From positions 1,054,001 through 1,118,000 of the forward strand of contig BSYO01000016.1 in NCBI GenBank assembly GCA_033239525.1: a DNA stretch of 64,000 nt. Direction: 5' to 3'. The first letter of the stretch is position 1, and every line of letters begins with the position of its first letter. The stretch is from Nepenthes gracilis. Taxonomy: Eukaryota; Streptophyta; Magnoliopsida; Caryophyllales; Nepenthaceae. Of the stretch, positions 46,240 through 57,439 are shown piece after piece. Under the pieces are notes generated by a model. That model was given only the letters and a program-made list of their open reading frames with translations. It made no database searches and was not told the DNA's origin. The position numbers were made by a program, and so were the translations under genes.

Positions 46240-47445
46240 CATTGGAAGGAGAGGATCATGGTCAAGAGACAGTTGAGGATAATGAAGGGGAGGTCATGGC
46301 TCCGGATAACACCATTGATGAAGTCATTCCTCAACCAGTAGGGAATGTCTCTGTTAAACGATTTTCACGCAACAGACGGCCGGCCGTCCGTCTGTCACCA
46401 AATGAATATGTCATGCTCACTAATGTCGAAGAGCCTGAGGATTATGAAGAGGCGATGAAGGACGATAGTAAAGAGGATTGGTTGGAAGTCATGAAAGAGG
46501 AAATGAGTTCTCTTCATGAGAATCACACCTTCGACTTGGTTAAACTTCCTAAGGGGAAGAAAGCCCTCAAGAACAAATAGATTTTTCGTTTGAAGCCAGA
46601 TGAGAATACCAAGAAGCCAAAGTACAAGGCACGGTTGGTAGTGAAGGGCTTCAGTCAACAAAAGGGGTTGATTTTGATGAGATTTTTGCCCCAGTTGTGA
46701 AAATATCCTCCGTCTGGGTTATACCAGACCTGGCTGCTATCCAGGACCTAGAGGTAGAACAGATGGATGTCCGGATTGCATTCCTCCATGGAGAACTTGA
46801 GGAGGAAATCTACATGGAACAACCGAAAGGGTTTAAAGTCAAGGAAAAAGAGAAACTTGTTTGTCGTCTAAGAAAGAGTTTGTACGGATTAAAGTAAGCT
46901 CCTAAGAAATGGTACAAGAAATTCGAGTCAATCATGACCAGTCAGGGGTACCGGCAGACAACTCATGATCTTTGCATATTTGTACAGAAGTTCTCAGACG
47001 ATGATTATGTTGTTCTTCTCCTATACGTGGACGATATGTTGATCGTTGGATGCAACAGTGGCCGGGTAAAGGAGCTGAAGGAGCAGCTTGGACAGTCATT
47101 TGCCATGAAGGACCTTGGATCGGCTAAATAAATTCTAGGAGTCAGAATCTTACGCGATCGGAAGGCAAGGAAGTTGTGGATGTCTCAAGAAAACTATCTT
47201 GAGAAAGTACTCCAACGATTCAACATGGAGAAATTAAAGCCTGTGAGTACACCGTTGGCGAATCACTACAGGCTGAGCACACGTCAATGCCCGACTACGG
47301 ATGATGAGAAGAAATACATGAAAGGCGTTCCCTACTCATCAGCTGTGGGAAACCTGATGTATGCTTTGGTATACACCAGACCGGACATAACTCATGCCGT
47401 TGGGACAGTTAGCCGGTTTCTATCCAATCCAGGAAAGGAGCACTA
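46240..47445 (+). pseudogene. pol: copia reverse transcriptase, broken
   Basis: 46242-46580 is the acidic linker and RT start (YEEAMKDDSKEDWLEVMKEEMSSL). After stops, 46697-46897 reads LEVEQMDVRIAFLHGELEEEIYMEQPKGF and RLRKSLYGLK; 46934-47131 reads LLLYVDDMLIVG with the catalytic Asp pair; 47174-47446 reads NMEKLKPVSTPLANHYRLS and SSAVGNLMYA. Stops at about 46578, 46895 and 47129, with the linking residues otherwise present. Confidence 0.9.
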
Positions 47446-47449
47446 GTCC

Positions 47450-47990
47450 GTGATGAAGTGGATCATAAGATATATTCGGGAAACTTCCAAGAGATGCTTG
47501 TGTCTTAGAAGTGACAAACCGCAGTTGGTGGGATACTCATACGCGGATATGGCCGGAGATGTTGACACACACAAATCCACATCAAGTTACTCGGTGAAAT
47601 TTGCAGGCGGCGCAGTTCTTGGCAGTCTAAGCTACAAAAGTGTGTAGCTCTATCTACAACTGAAGCCAAATACATCACAGTAACAGAAGCTTGTAAGGAG
47701 ATGCTGTGGATGAAGGAGTTCGTTCAAGAGTTAGGCATTAAATAAAGAGATATGTAGTACTTTGTGATAGTCAAAGTATCATTCATCTATGTAAGAACTC
47801 TTCATTCCACTCCAAATCAAAGCACATTGATATACGATATCATTGGGTATGAGAGGTGTTGGAGGAAGGCCCACTGTTACTAGACAAGGTTAGCTCGGAA
47901 GAGAACGGGACAGACATGACGACGAAGATTCTACCGAAAGGAAAGAATGAAGCATGCTGCAAGATGGCCAAGCTAAAAGATTTAACTTCC
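47450..47990 (+). pseudogene. pol: copia RNase H, broken
   Basis: 47450-47647 reads MKWIIRYIRETSKRCLCL, LVGYSYADMAGDVDTHKSTSSY, the RNase H core with its first Asp, then a stop at about 47645 inside the SLSYKS-V motif. The following frame reads ALSTTEAKYITVTEACKEMLWMKEFVQELG. The tail decays before the purine tract. Confidence 0.85.
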
Positions 47991-47993
47991 TCA

Positions 47994-48011
47994 CGGTTGA
48001 GAGGGAAAGTT
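47994..48011 (+). other. Polypurine tract of copia element
   Basis: GAGAGGGAAAG immediately before the LTR start TGTTGG at 48012. Confidence 0.75.
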
Positions 48012-48725
48012 TGTTGGAAATCTCTCCCGTGAAGAAGCTCCGGTCAACGGACGATCGACATAATTGACCAGCTAAAGAATCAAGTTGACCGGTTTTGCTG
48101 AGGACTCTCAGAACAACTAAGATGATGGTCAACGAGACGTTGACAGGTCTAAATGGGATGACGGTCAACAAGGTTGACCGTCTCATTAAGGTAACACAGA
48201 ACACCTGCTGTGTCTGAAAGGGAGTAGGTTCACCTGCCTGTTTAGGTAACCTTGAAAATTCAAGATAGCAGGTCTATCTTCTGATGCTGCAGGCATGCGC
48301 TACCTGCTGTTGAGCTGAAGTATACTTCTTGGGAACCGTGCACCAATCATGAACGACGACGTGGTGGTCCAACTGCTGCCAAATCCTTTGTATATTCTTG
48401 TATATATATATATAAGCAGGCTGGGAGTGTGAGAGGTAGAGAAGTTGTTGTAAGCAGAAAGAGCTAAACAGAGTGTGCGTGTGTGAGAGTAAGAAAGAAA
48501 ACAGAGGAGAGGAAGAAGGCCCAACTGTGTGTGTATTTTCGCCTCCTATTTTGTAATCTCTATCTCACACATAGTGCAACTTTACGGACTGAAAGTCTCG
48601 TAATTTTTTCCTTAATTCATAAGGGTTTTTCACGTAAATATCGGTTGTCAATATTCTTGTTTTTAATTCCTTCTCTTCAACTCCTTGTTGCCTGTGTTGG
48701 TAGGCCGTCTCATTTTCGGTCAACA
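48012..48725 (+). repeat. 3' LTR of copia element (714 bp)
   Basis: Starts TGTTGGAAATC after the purine tract and ends GGTCAACA. A TA-rich TATA region lies at about 48402-48414. The U5 motif reads TTTTTCACGTAAA (48626-48638). Seven W-box-type hexamers, including the perfect inverted repeat at 48163-48179. Does not align with the 5' LTR over most of its length. Confidence 0.75.
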
Positions 48726-48841
48726 GTTTCTTCTCTCTACTTCAATGAATCTCTATCCATGACTATGGCCTTGTACGGATTGATCTCCATGTCTGGGTTC
48801 TCATTTTCTGTCAACACACCATATTTTGATTTTGTTGCAGC
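48726..48841 (-). pseudogene. Host-gene exon fragment, 5' side of copia insertion
   Basis: On the - strand a TTTTGGACAG acceptor-like site is followed by an open frame: ATKSKYGVLTENENPDMEIN, PYKAIVMDRDSLK, then TAG and REE up to the copia 3' LTR edge. The single TAG may be a mutated Trp codon. It probably joins to 42980-42775 across the element. The reading phase after removing the element cannot be fixed because the target duplication is not recognisable. Confidence 0.55.
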
Positions 48842-49710
48842 TGTCCAAAACATGGGACACAGCATGAATGTAATTTTATGTATTGGTCTCAGTCCTAATA
48901 TAGGAACCCAATATTGATTGTTTAACTACATGGTAGAGTCTACATCCGATCAAAACTAGATTCGGATATGGAACGAGATGGGTTTAGGTAAAATTTTGTG
49001 TCCACTAGTTTAAACTGGGTTGGACACGGCCCGATTACTCGAGCCAAAAACTATAACAGTGCTCATCTATTTTCAAATATAATCTTCAAAATTATGGAGG
49101 AAAAAATCTATATTATTATCATTATGGTCATATCAGTATTAGACATATCGAGCATATCAGATAATATATATCAATATCGGATATATTAAATAAAATTTTT
49201 TTATAAAAATGTAAGCTAATAAAGCCATATGACTGATATTTTGAATATCTAATAATATATAAACTGTATCGAGTAATTATATTGAGTAATACAAAATTAT
49301 ATAATAATATTATTATTGTATTAAAAAATACCAATATTTGATATATCAATACTAATATATATTAATCAATACATATCATATTGATCGATAATTTTATAAA
49401 TCCAAATAGTGCTAGAACTTGCCGTAAAACTTACCCATCATCTTCTTCTTCTCTATTGAGGTCATGACCATCTATTTGTGTCATATTCACTTAAGTTTAT
49501 AGTATCAAAATTTCAAATTCCTATAAAAACTTGCAATAAACTTGTAGTAAACAGTATTGAAATTCTCACACATTTTGGTAATTAATTAAATAATTAAATA
49601 TTATAAAAATGACTGATTTTTTTACAAAGAGCAAGACATTTAAAGAAATGAGAAAATTAATGGGTACCAGAACTTTGAGTCTATAGACAAGACCCATTTG
49701 TCCATAGTTA
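48842..49710. other. AT-rich intergenic or intron DNA
   Basis: No gene recognised. The TAT/ATA-rich stretch 49080-49390 gives only chance ORFs. Confidence 0.5.
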
Positions 49711-50569
49711 GGCCCTGTGAACGACCCGATTTTTTTAAAATCAAATACAGGGTCTCATGAAGCCGGATTAGGAAATGCTGGCCCACCAGTTTACATTCAA
49801 ACTTGTCCATCCAACTCTGATGTTAGCCGGATTAAAATACCCTGAGATGCTTACTAATAAATATTCATTACAGAATCCACAAAGAAAAACACGGAAACGT
49901 ACTAACATTCAAAACATTTATAAAATTCATAAACAGCGGAGTCTATTCAACATCAAAAGACAAAATAAAGCTCTTCAAAATCTGCTCCGGCTCGCCAAAC
50001 CACTTTGATACTCCACAAAGTTCTACCCAACTTCATCCTCCATAATTCTTTCATCATCTGAAAAATAGCAAGAATGAGCTACAAAGTCCAGCAAAATACT
50101 CACATACAGAAAACAAAGAACATAACATTTAAGCGAATATAATACGAAAATCATCATATCTTTTAGTTTGGAATTTTCTTAATCTTTTTCTTCTTGTCTT
50201 GTCTACTGAAAAACTCATAAAAACCATGGAGGGTTCTTATCATCTTTAGGGATCGGACGGAAGCGAACAACATCGATGATGGGTTGTATGTAACCCCATA
50301 ACCTAAAGCCGTATCCCCTCATTATGCTCCCCGGGGCGGGAGGTAATGCATTTGTCTCGGCATTACGGGCCAAAAGTCTTATGCCACCAAAAGGTTCCCT
50401 CCCGTGGCCCAGGAGGCATCCTCAAGTGTCACTTCAATATCCTTCATCCATCTTTTACAAAAAACTTAATGGAGACTCGGTTCTTAGATCATATGGCCGT
50501 TCGTTATGGTTCAAAAGTCATAGAGGTTCACTTGCTGTCCGAATTAATACATTATTCTTTAAGCCGAAG

Positions 50570-51045
50570 CTCTTTTCTTTTTCAGACGGAGTTTACAATG
50601 CCGGAGTTCATTTTCAGACGGAGTTCAAAATGCGGAGTTCAAAATGCCGAAGTTCTTTTTCAGACGGAGTTCGAAATGCCGAAGTTCTTTTTCAGACGGA
50701 GTTCAAAATGCCGAAATTCTTTTCCAGACGGAGTTCTTTAGAATCCGAAACTCTAAGAACCGGAGTTTGTTTTCATTTAAAATCTGAAGTTCTTTTCTGT
50801 AAAAGACGGAGTACTTTTCTTTTCAAAGGGACGGAGTTGTTTTCTGTAAAAAGACGGAGTATTTTTCTTCTAAGGACAGAGCTGTTTTCTGTAAAAAGAC
50901 GGAGCACTTTCCTTCAAAGGACGGAGCTGTTTTTATGTAAAAAGACGGAATACTTATCTTCAAAGAACGGAGCTGTTTTCGTAAAAGGACGGAGCTCTTT
51001 TCGTAAAAAGGACGGAGTGCTTTTCATCAAGGACAGAGTTCTTTT
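50570..51045 (+). repeat. Short imperfect repeats of an ACGGAGTTCTTTT unit
   Basis: About 15-18 copies of a 25-35 bp unit (TTTTC-AGACGGAGTTC or AAAAGACGGAG). They produce a spurious 251-codon ORF rich in Phe/Ser/Arg. Inside the solo LTR. Confidence 0.85.
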
Positions 51046-51524
51046 CTTCACAAACATACAATTATCAAAGTTCATATAAATTGACAGATAATCATACAAA
51101 ACCGAATATCATGAAGTATTTTCCTTAAACATGCAATTATCGACACATAATCGTAAGCATTAGATATGAAAAGAACAAAATAAATATCATATAAGTTCAT
51201 ATAATATCAAATATACTAGCATAGAAATCATGCATAATCATGAACTTGAAAACAGGGGTGAGTATCTTGCCTGATTTCTTCAACTTTGCCTTGAACTCTA
51301 CTCTTTCCTGAGTTTCTTCTACTTTGCTCTTATTGAAATTTCTATTACGTGCATTACACTAATTCTTCTAATTCTTATTTATAGACCTTGAATTTGATGG
51401 CCTCTATAAATAATTGACAGTACAAGGAAAATATTTTTTATTAATAATGATTATTATTAATGACACGGGGGAAATATTTCTCATTAATTAGATCATTTAT
51501 AATCTTATATTCCCAATGAGTTCA

Positions 51525-51685
51525 TAAATTCTCAGTTAACTGAACTTGGCTTTCTCATGTAAACACATTAAATCTCTGGTTAACAGAACCTAACTTTCTC
51601 ATGTAAACACATTAAATCTCTTGTTAACTGAACCTAACTTTCTCATGTAAACATCTTAATTTCCAGATTAATTGAACTTGGTTTT
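51525..51685 (+). repeat. About 50-bp tandem repeat, 3-4 copies
   Basis: Unit GTTAACTGAACCTAACTTTC plus TCATGTAAACACATTAAATCTC. Inside the solo LTR. Confidence 0.85.
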
Positions 51686-51869
51686 CTTTTTTCCGGTCAA
51701 CTATCGACGTTGACCGGATTATTCTTTCACCACATCCGGTCAACACCTGTTGACCGGAGTATTAACTTCGACTTTATCCACTACAAAGCTACTCCGTCCT
51801 TCACACAAAGCCACACCGGCCTTACTGTAAATGATTCAATTTGCCGTACGTGATTTTCATCAAATAACA

Positions 51870-52080
51870 CTCCGGACATCTTTTTATACAGGAAAGTCCG
51901 AACTTCTTTTTTACCCAGGAATTTCGGACTAAAAATCCGGACTTCTCTTTATCCAGGAAATTCGGACTAAGAATCCGGACTTCTTTTTATCCAGAAAATC
52001 CAGACTGAGAATCCGGATTTCTTTTTATATGAAAAAATCCGGACTAGAATAAAATCCGGAGTTCTTTTTATCCGAACTAA
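51870..52080 (+). repeat. 35-bp tandem repeat, about 5 copies
   Basis: Unit AATCCGGACTTCTTTTTATC followed by CAGGAAATTCGGACTAAG. Inside the solo LTR, just before its 3' W-box palindrome. Confidence 0.82.
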
Positions 52081-52180
52081 AGTTTTATCCTAAGGCCAAT
52101 TTACTCTTCTTATTACCTTCACCGGTCAACTGGCGTTGACCAAATTTTAAGAACTCGATAATCTGGGTCGTTACAGGCCC

Positions 52181-52780
52181 CAACACCACAGAGATCCAGT
52201 AGGCTCAGGAGATCCAAGAAGCCCAAACACTAGGACCAACCCACGTGAGATGGATGGCCAAAAACCCATAAAGGTCCGTGAACTCAAGATGGCTCTCGGA
52301 CGTCAACCGTCTCTATAAGAGCAGCGTGTCAAAGATTTGGTAAATAACTCTATCAGACTGCATGAAGAATTATGGCCAAAGGCATGCACCCGATCGTTAC
52401 AAATGTGACAAGACAAAGTATCATATGAAGTGTACGCAACGTCTCTGTTATAGTAAATGGAGTTGGTAGAGTTGATAGCAGACTTCTCTATATACGCCAA
52501 GACTACATGGACCTCTCTCAAAGAACGGCCCAACACTATAAATACATTAACTGAGCACCTAACAAGAGATCCCAACATTTACTCCCGCTCAAGGGCTATA
52601 AAAGAAAAAGAAAAAGAGAGAGGCAAAAACACGCTTTGTAATCCTTTTGTAATCCCCAACGGCATAGTAAAATTAGTTATCGGATTAAAAGTCCCGTGAT
52701 TTTTCCTTCTGATTTGTAATAAGGTTTCCACGTAAAAATCTTGTGTGCCTTGATCATTGTACTTTCCAACTCTCCACATA
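52181..52780 (+). mobile_element. LTR-like remnant disrupted by the solo LTR
   Basis: Has the TATA box CTATAAATAC (about 52538-52547) and the U5 motif GGTTTCCACGTAAA (52723-52736) followed by TCTTGTGTGCC, as in copia LTRs. The start probably lies left of the solo LTR insertion at 49715. The end is not defined: the 3' neighbour (52790-52900) is an open frame on the - strand that I attribute to the LTR rather than to a gene. Confidence 0.5.
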
Positions 52781-53898
52781 TAGATATCGTCCTCATCCTC
52801 AAACGAATATTTCACTTCTGTGTTGTACGGATCTTGCCCGAAAACGGATACGGACTCAACCAAGTTTTCGTCCGTACAAACGTGTGAAATTCGAGGACGC
52901 AAAAAAATAATCTTTTTTTATCCTATTAAATAACATATTTATCCTATCATTTAAATAATTGGTTAACTTTTATCATAATAACATTTTAGACAGAGAATTA
53001 AAATGCCTCTATTTTGACATATTTATTGTGATTTCATTTTGGAAGTAATGGAGAGCAATTGATTCAAAATTCTTCAAAAAAAAAGAATATGAGCATGAAT
53101 TTGTATATATTATTTATGATTATTTTTCTAAATTATTGTTTCTAAAATAATACAAAAACTCCATGAATTATTTTTCTAAATTTTTGTTTGTAAAATAATA
53201 CAAAAACTCCATGAATTATATGACTGTTTTAATCTCATAAAAGTTTATAATAAGAAAGATCAAATTATTTTTAATTTATTATATCTGATCATACAAAAAC
53301 TTTTTCCATTGTAGCATTGATGGAGCCCAAGATTTTATAACTTCTGCCATCGTCCAAAATGGGACTCCCAACTCACACAATCATGCATGGGTCCGTTGAC
53401 AATGATTTACTCCAAGAGAGAGAGAAATTGGTGAAGTGCAATGGGAAAAAACCAAGCGGATTTGGATCGATGAACAGAAAATTTCTGGCAAAAAACCCTA
53501 GATTTTTAGCAGCCTTAGATGGAGATATTAGTGGAAATTGGGAGGAGATTTCAAATTTTCGACGTTACAGGCTGTGTTTTGGTTGGATTAAAAACATTTT
53601 TTTCTGGAAAATAATATCGCAAATTTCATTTGTCGTAATTGTTTTGTTTTTCGTTTGGAATAGATTTTCGACCGCCATGGCTATTGGCTATCACTCTACC
53701 AAACAACGGAAAAGGAAGACCTTAACCAAACGAAGGGAAATTAGGGACCGGCTAGAATTCCATAAGACTGTCGAAACCATCTCAACAACTAAAACACAGT
53801 ACTAAACAGAACTGTAAGCAGAGGACACTCAATTGTGCAATTGAATCACAAATAAAGCAAATCCGCAGAAATGCGATGGATGAAATCATTATTATTAC

Positions 53899-54060
53899 CT
53901 CTCGGGGCTGTAGAGAATAGGGATCGAACGCGAAAGGAGGGCCGTGGCTGTACGGACTTAAGCTTCTATCTCTGCAAAGCTTGGCATAGGCTCTCGGATA
54001 CCCGAGGCGCTCATCCACTAGCATATCTTCCTCAGTGTATCCGTAGCTTTTGGCTGCCAT
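53899..54060 (-). CDS. First coding exon of a small unidentified protein (partial gene model)
   Basis: ATG at 54060 on the - strand opens 54 codons: MAAKSYGYTEEDMLVDERLG, then YPRAYAKLCRD..., SLSPYSHGPPFAFDPYSLQPRE, ending at a good donor (GAGAG followed by GTAATA at 53898). The composition (Tyr/Pro-rich, acidic start, no low complexity) looks like a conserved plant protein and unlike the transposon ORFs nearby. A weak acceptor (TTACAG) near 53811 would add only about nine residues (FCLVLCFSC). Whether more exons exist to the left is unclear. I do not recognise the family. Confidence 0.42.
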
Positions 54061-55234
54061 ACTCTTCTGTGGATGCGAGATCTGAGAAAATTAATAGCTA
54101 AGAGCAACAAGGAATGCTCACTGGTAGGGGAGGGGAGCAGAGTTGTTTTCAGGTAGAAAAAAAGTAACGGTCTTTTGAAAATTTTGACTGGTGGTTTTTC
54201 TTTTTTTAATAATAATTATTATTATAAATAATAATATTTTCGATGAACATTAATTCTGACCGTTGATTCTGCAACGGCTAGATATCGCGTCCCTGCCGCA
54301 TTTCCATTTGAAACAATGATTAGATAAATTTGTTTTCAATGTTTTTTTTTTTTTTCGGTGCATTATGAATATGGCCACCACAATATATATATATATATTA
54401 TTTATTTATTTATTTTTATAATTTATTTAAATTATTATTTTTTAAAAAAATATTTTTAGAAGAAAAAATAAGAACAATATTTATGAAAAAGTAAATATAT
54501 ATATAATTAATTATTCTAGTTAAAACACGGGCTGATTTGATAGCTAGCCCACTTGCAAGCGAAACCTATATGAAGTAAGGCTTAGGAGACTGCCTAACCA
54601 GCCCATCTATTATGGGAAGGCCTAGTGGGGAACAACGTATCCAAACAAATGATAACCTCTGCGACTCAACCAATCATAGTTCAGGTTAATCCTCCCACTC
54701 GGCAGCAATGGTTTGCTAACGTAGAAAAACACCAACGCAGCAACTATCTACCAATGGTGATCGAAGTCAACCCTGAAGAGCCACCTCGCTCACCTGCCAA
54801 CAGCAATTCCAGCTCATCTATGCCGGGATAATTTGGCCAATGATGGCCATGACCCGTAGCAGTTAAATTTTCATTGTTAGGTGATAATTGACACAACAGT
54901 CACGACCATTGTCCGGACAGGCCCACAACCAGACACATATCACGAGTCTTGGCACAAAAGTCTTCTCCACAAAATATTACAAATATCATTCACCTTCATA
55001 GAAAAAGAGATTAATTAATCTTTAACTGAATCAACCATCGAGCGAGATATAAAAGTTGAGAAAGAATCAAACTCTCTTTCCCTAAAACAACTCTTTCTCT
55101 TTCTTTCTAAGCCGTTCTCCACCGAGCGTACTTTAATTAGCCACTCATTGAATGCAACACATCGAAACCTTGCGATTCAACTCCCTTAAAGTCTCCCCCT
55201 ATCAAGCGTGCTATAGGAGCTCAATCCTCCTTTC

Positions 55235-55460
55235 ACATCCCCATATACATACATCATTACATTCTTTTACATTCTCTTATCTTTTTATTTTTTGAGAGGA
55301 ATTTCTGACTTAAGTTTTAAAAAATAAATCAAAAAGTGATGCGTAGGGGATTCAGGTTAGTAAAGATGGAGATCCAACCCACTCCAATTCAACACGCAGT
55401 GAAAGATCAAATGACTTCTTAATCAGACCAGCAATCCAAATCTTGAAATGCAACAATAAT
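55235..55460 (+). repeat. Dispersed repeat module, copy 2 of 3
   Basis: Similar to 8510-8760 and 62790-63075: CCCCATATACATACAT, TTGAGAGGAATTTCTGACTTAAG, GGGATTCAGGTTAG and AAAGATCAAATGACTTCTTAATC. The region 54100-55230 before it has no supported gene. Confidence 0.5.
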
Positions 55461-56087
55461 TTTTTTATTTTGTTAAGGTGGAATTTTGTATTATTTAGTG
55501 TGTTATTTATAAAATTGAAAAATGCGGCTTTTTTTACTTTAATTTTATAAATATTATTTAAGTTTTATAAATCATGATAAATATAATTTTTCAAAAAATA
55601 TATATATAGGCTGCAAGTGTATAGAAGTAAAATAGCATGTAACAAGCATAGGAGAGTTCTTACATCTTGTTACCCACATTAGTTATCTATATTAGTTATA
55701 TAAAATAAAAATAATATTTATATACTTACTTGTATACTTATTTTTATCAAAATTATCTAAATTAGTATGGACAGAGATAATAAATAAATAAATAAAATAA
55801 AGTCATTATTTTTACAAATCTAATTTTTACAAACCTAAATTAGTATGAGACCATATCTATTTTTACAAATCTAATTTTTTACTATGCTGATATGCATACC
55901 AAATTTAAGTCATTATTTATTAAAATATTATAAAATTTTTTTGAAGTTAATTTTATTAAAATGTTAAATTTAAATTTATTTTATTTTATACTTATAAATT
56001 GAGTCAATCATCTTAATTTAAAAAATGCACCCAAATTTAAAACATAATAAACTAAAATAAATTTATAAAAATATTATAAAACTAAAA

Positions 56088-56122
<35 letters not shown>

Positions 56123-56650
56123 TCTAAGTACAATATGCAGTTTTCAAACAAAATAAAAAGAATGATAATCTTTTTTTTAAAAAAAAAATTCTTATAATTT
56201 TTTATAATATAAATATTTTTTTGGTATTTTAACATTAAAAATAAAAAATATAAATTTATATATTTTATAAAATTAAAATTTTAATCATCAGTTGAATTTA
56301 AATCCCACCACTAAATAATTGCGGCTGAATCACCAGTGACGTTTTGTGTCGGGGTTGCTTCATGTTAATCGTCATCACTTCATTTATTACTTAAATGATT
56401 AGCGTCACTTCTGATGAGTCATTAATGACGTTTAGAGAGATTAGTTTAATTAAAATTGCATTAAAAGCTCTAATTACAAAGAAAAAGGCCAACGAAATAC
56501 GACAGAGAGCATGTTAAAAAAGCTATTATTTATTTATTTATTTCCATTTTTTTTGGTGTGTGGTTACAAAATTTCAAGGTCATTGCTGACGCCTGTTACA
56601 TTTCATGAAATTAAATTAATTAAGATTCGATGTTACCACTAGAGAACCAA

Positions 56651-56875
56651 CACATAATCCAACTTAATTATGATTTCACATATAATTAAGATAAGATGTC
56701 ACATTTCTGACATAATCAGATAATAAATATTAATAAATAAATTATAATAATTTTTTTCTTTAAATAAATTATAACACATAATCCAACTTAGTTATAATTT
56801 CACACTTAATTAAAATAAGATGTCATCTTTTGGCATAATTAGATAATAAATATTAATAAATTAATTAAAATATCT
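56651..56875 (+). repeat. Tandem duplication, 2 x about 124 bp
   Basis: CACATAATCCAACTTA at 56651 recurs at 56775, each followed by ATTTCACA-TTAATTAA-ATAAGATGTCA and CATAAT-AGATAATAAATATTAATAAAT. The flanking DNA 55461-57430 is otherwise featureless and AT-rich. Confidence 0.85.
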
Positions 56876-57439
56876 GAAGTCAGCTCTCGCATACAAATTT
56901 AATAATCAAAATAGCAAAAGATGACAAATCACAGCAATATAAAATCTGATTGAATGAATCAGGATCTTCAAATAATAATAATAAAACTAACTCAACACAA
57001 AATAATAATTTTTTAAAAATATTATATATATATTTCTTTTATTTATTAACATCAACCATTATCTTTCTAATGTCATTGTTTAACTTTTATTTAGTTGTTA
57101 AATATACAAAGTCTAGAATTTAGCATATTTTGATATTATTTAATACACACATTATCTAAATATTTCAAAATATGCATGCACTTTAGCAATTAAACTTTTT
57201 CATGACCATATGTGCATAGTTAATTTAATTTGAATTTTTTTACATAACATAAACTTAATGAAAAAATCAAATTTAAAATTCAAAATTGAAAATAAAACTT
57301 GCAAATTGAATTAAAAATAGTTTTTTATTGTCCTAATATACAAAGTATATCAATAATACCCAGATTTTCATTTGATTTATTTTGACATTAATTATAAATT
57401 TGGGTTAATTAGATATATTTTAAAACAATTAATATCGTG

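Larger units (their letters stand above)
42981..48725 (+). mobile_element. Degenerate Ty1/copia retrotransposon (Tork-like), 5.7 kb
   Basis: 5' LTR, iMet-type PBS, gag (UBN2-like), protease, integrase, RT, RNase H, purine tract, 3' LTR, in copia order (integrase before RT). RT/RNase H motifs (LLYVDDMLIVG; YSSAVGNLMYA; RPDITHAVG) look Tork/Tnt1-like. All domains hold stops or frameshifts. The two LTRs share layout and motifs but differ in most bases and length (1046 vs 714), and the 5-bp flanks (TTATT, GTTTC) do not match. Confidence 0.92.
49716..52175 (+). mobile_element. Solo LTR, 2460 bp, target duplication GGCCC
   Basis: Starts TGTGAACGACCCG and ends GGGTCGTTACA, which are inverted at the tips, as in Tekay/Del-type gypsy LTRs. 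GGCCC at 49711-49715 is repeated exactly at 52176-52180. No gag or pol inside. Contains several internal tandem repeats (listed separately) and three inverted W-box pairs near the 3' end (51695-51715, 51738-51755, 52124-52141). Perfect target duplication suggests it is younger than its surroundings. Confidence 0.9.

Noticed and set aside
50324..51079. 251-codon + strand ORF
   Set aside because: Lies wholly within the solo LTR and follows its ACGGAGTTC repeats; low-complexity Phe/Ser/Arg composition.
52579..52902. 107-codon - strand ORF with an acidic middle
   Set aside because: Looks protein-like, but overlaps the U5 motif and tail of an LTR-like sequence on the + strand; LTR origin is simpler.
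53359..53805. 148-codon + strand ORF with one hydrophobic segment
   Set aside because: No recognisable motif, overlaps the intron side of the - strand exon, and sits in AT-rich DNA; possible but unsupported.
54625..54831. 68-codon + strand ORF (MGNNVSKQM start)
   Set aside because: Short, Ser/Pro-rich end, no domain, no promoter or splice context; probably repeat-derived.
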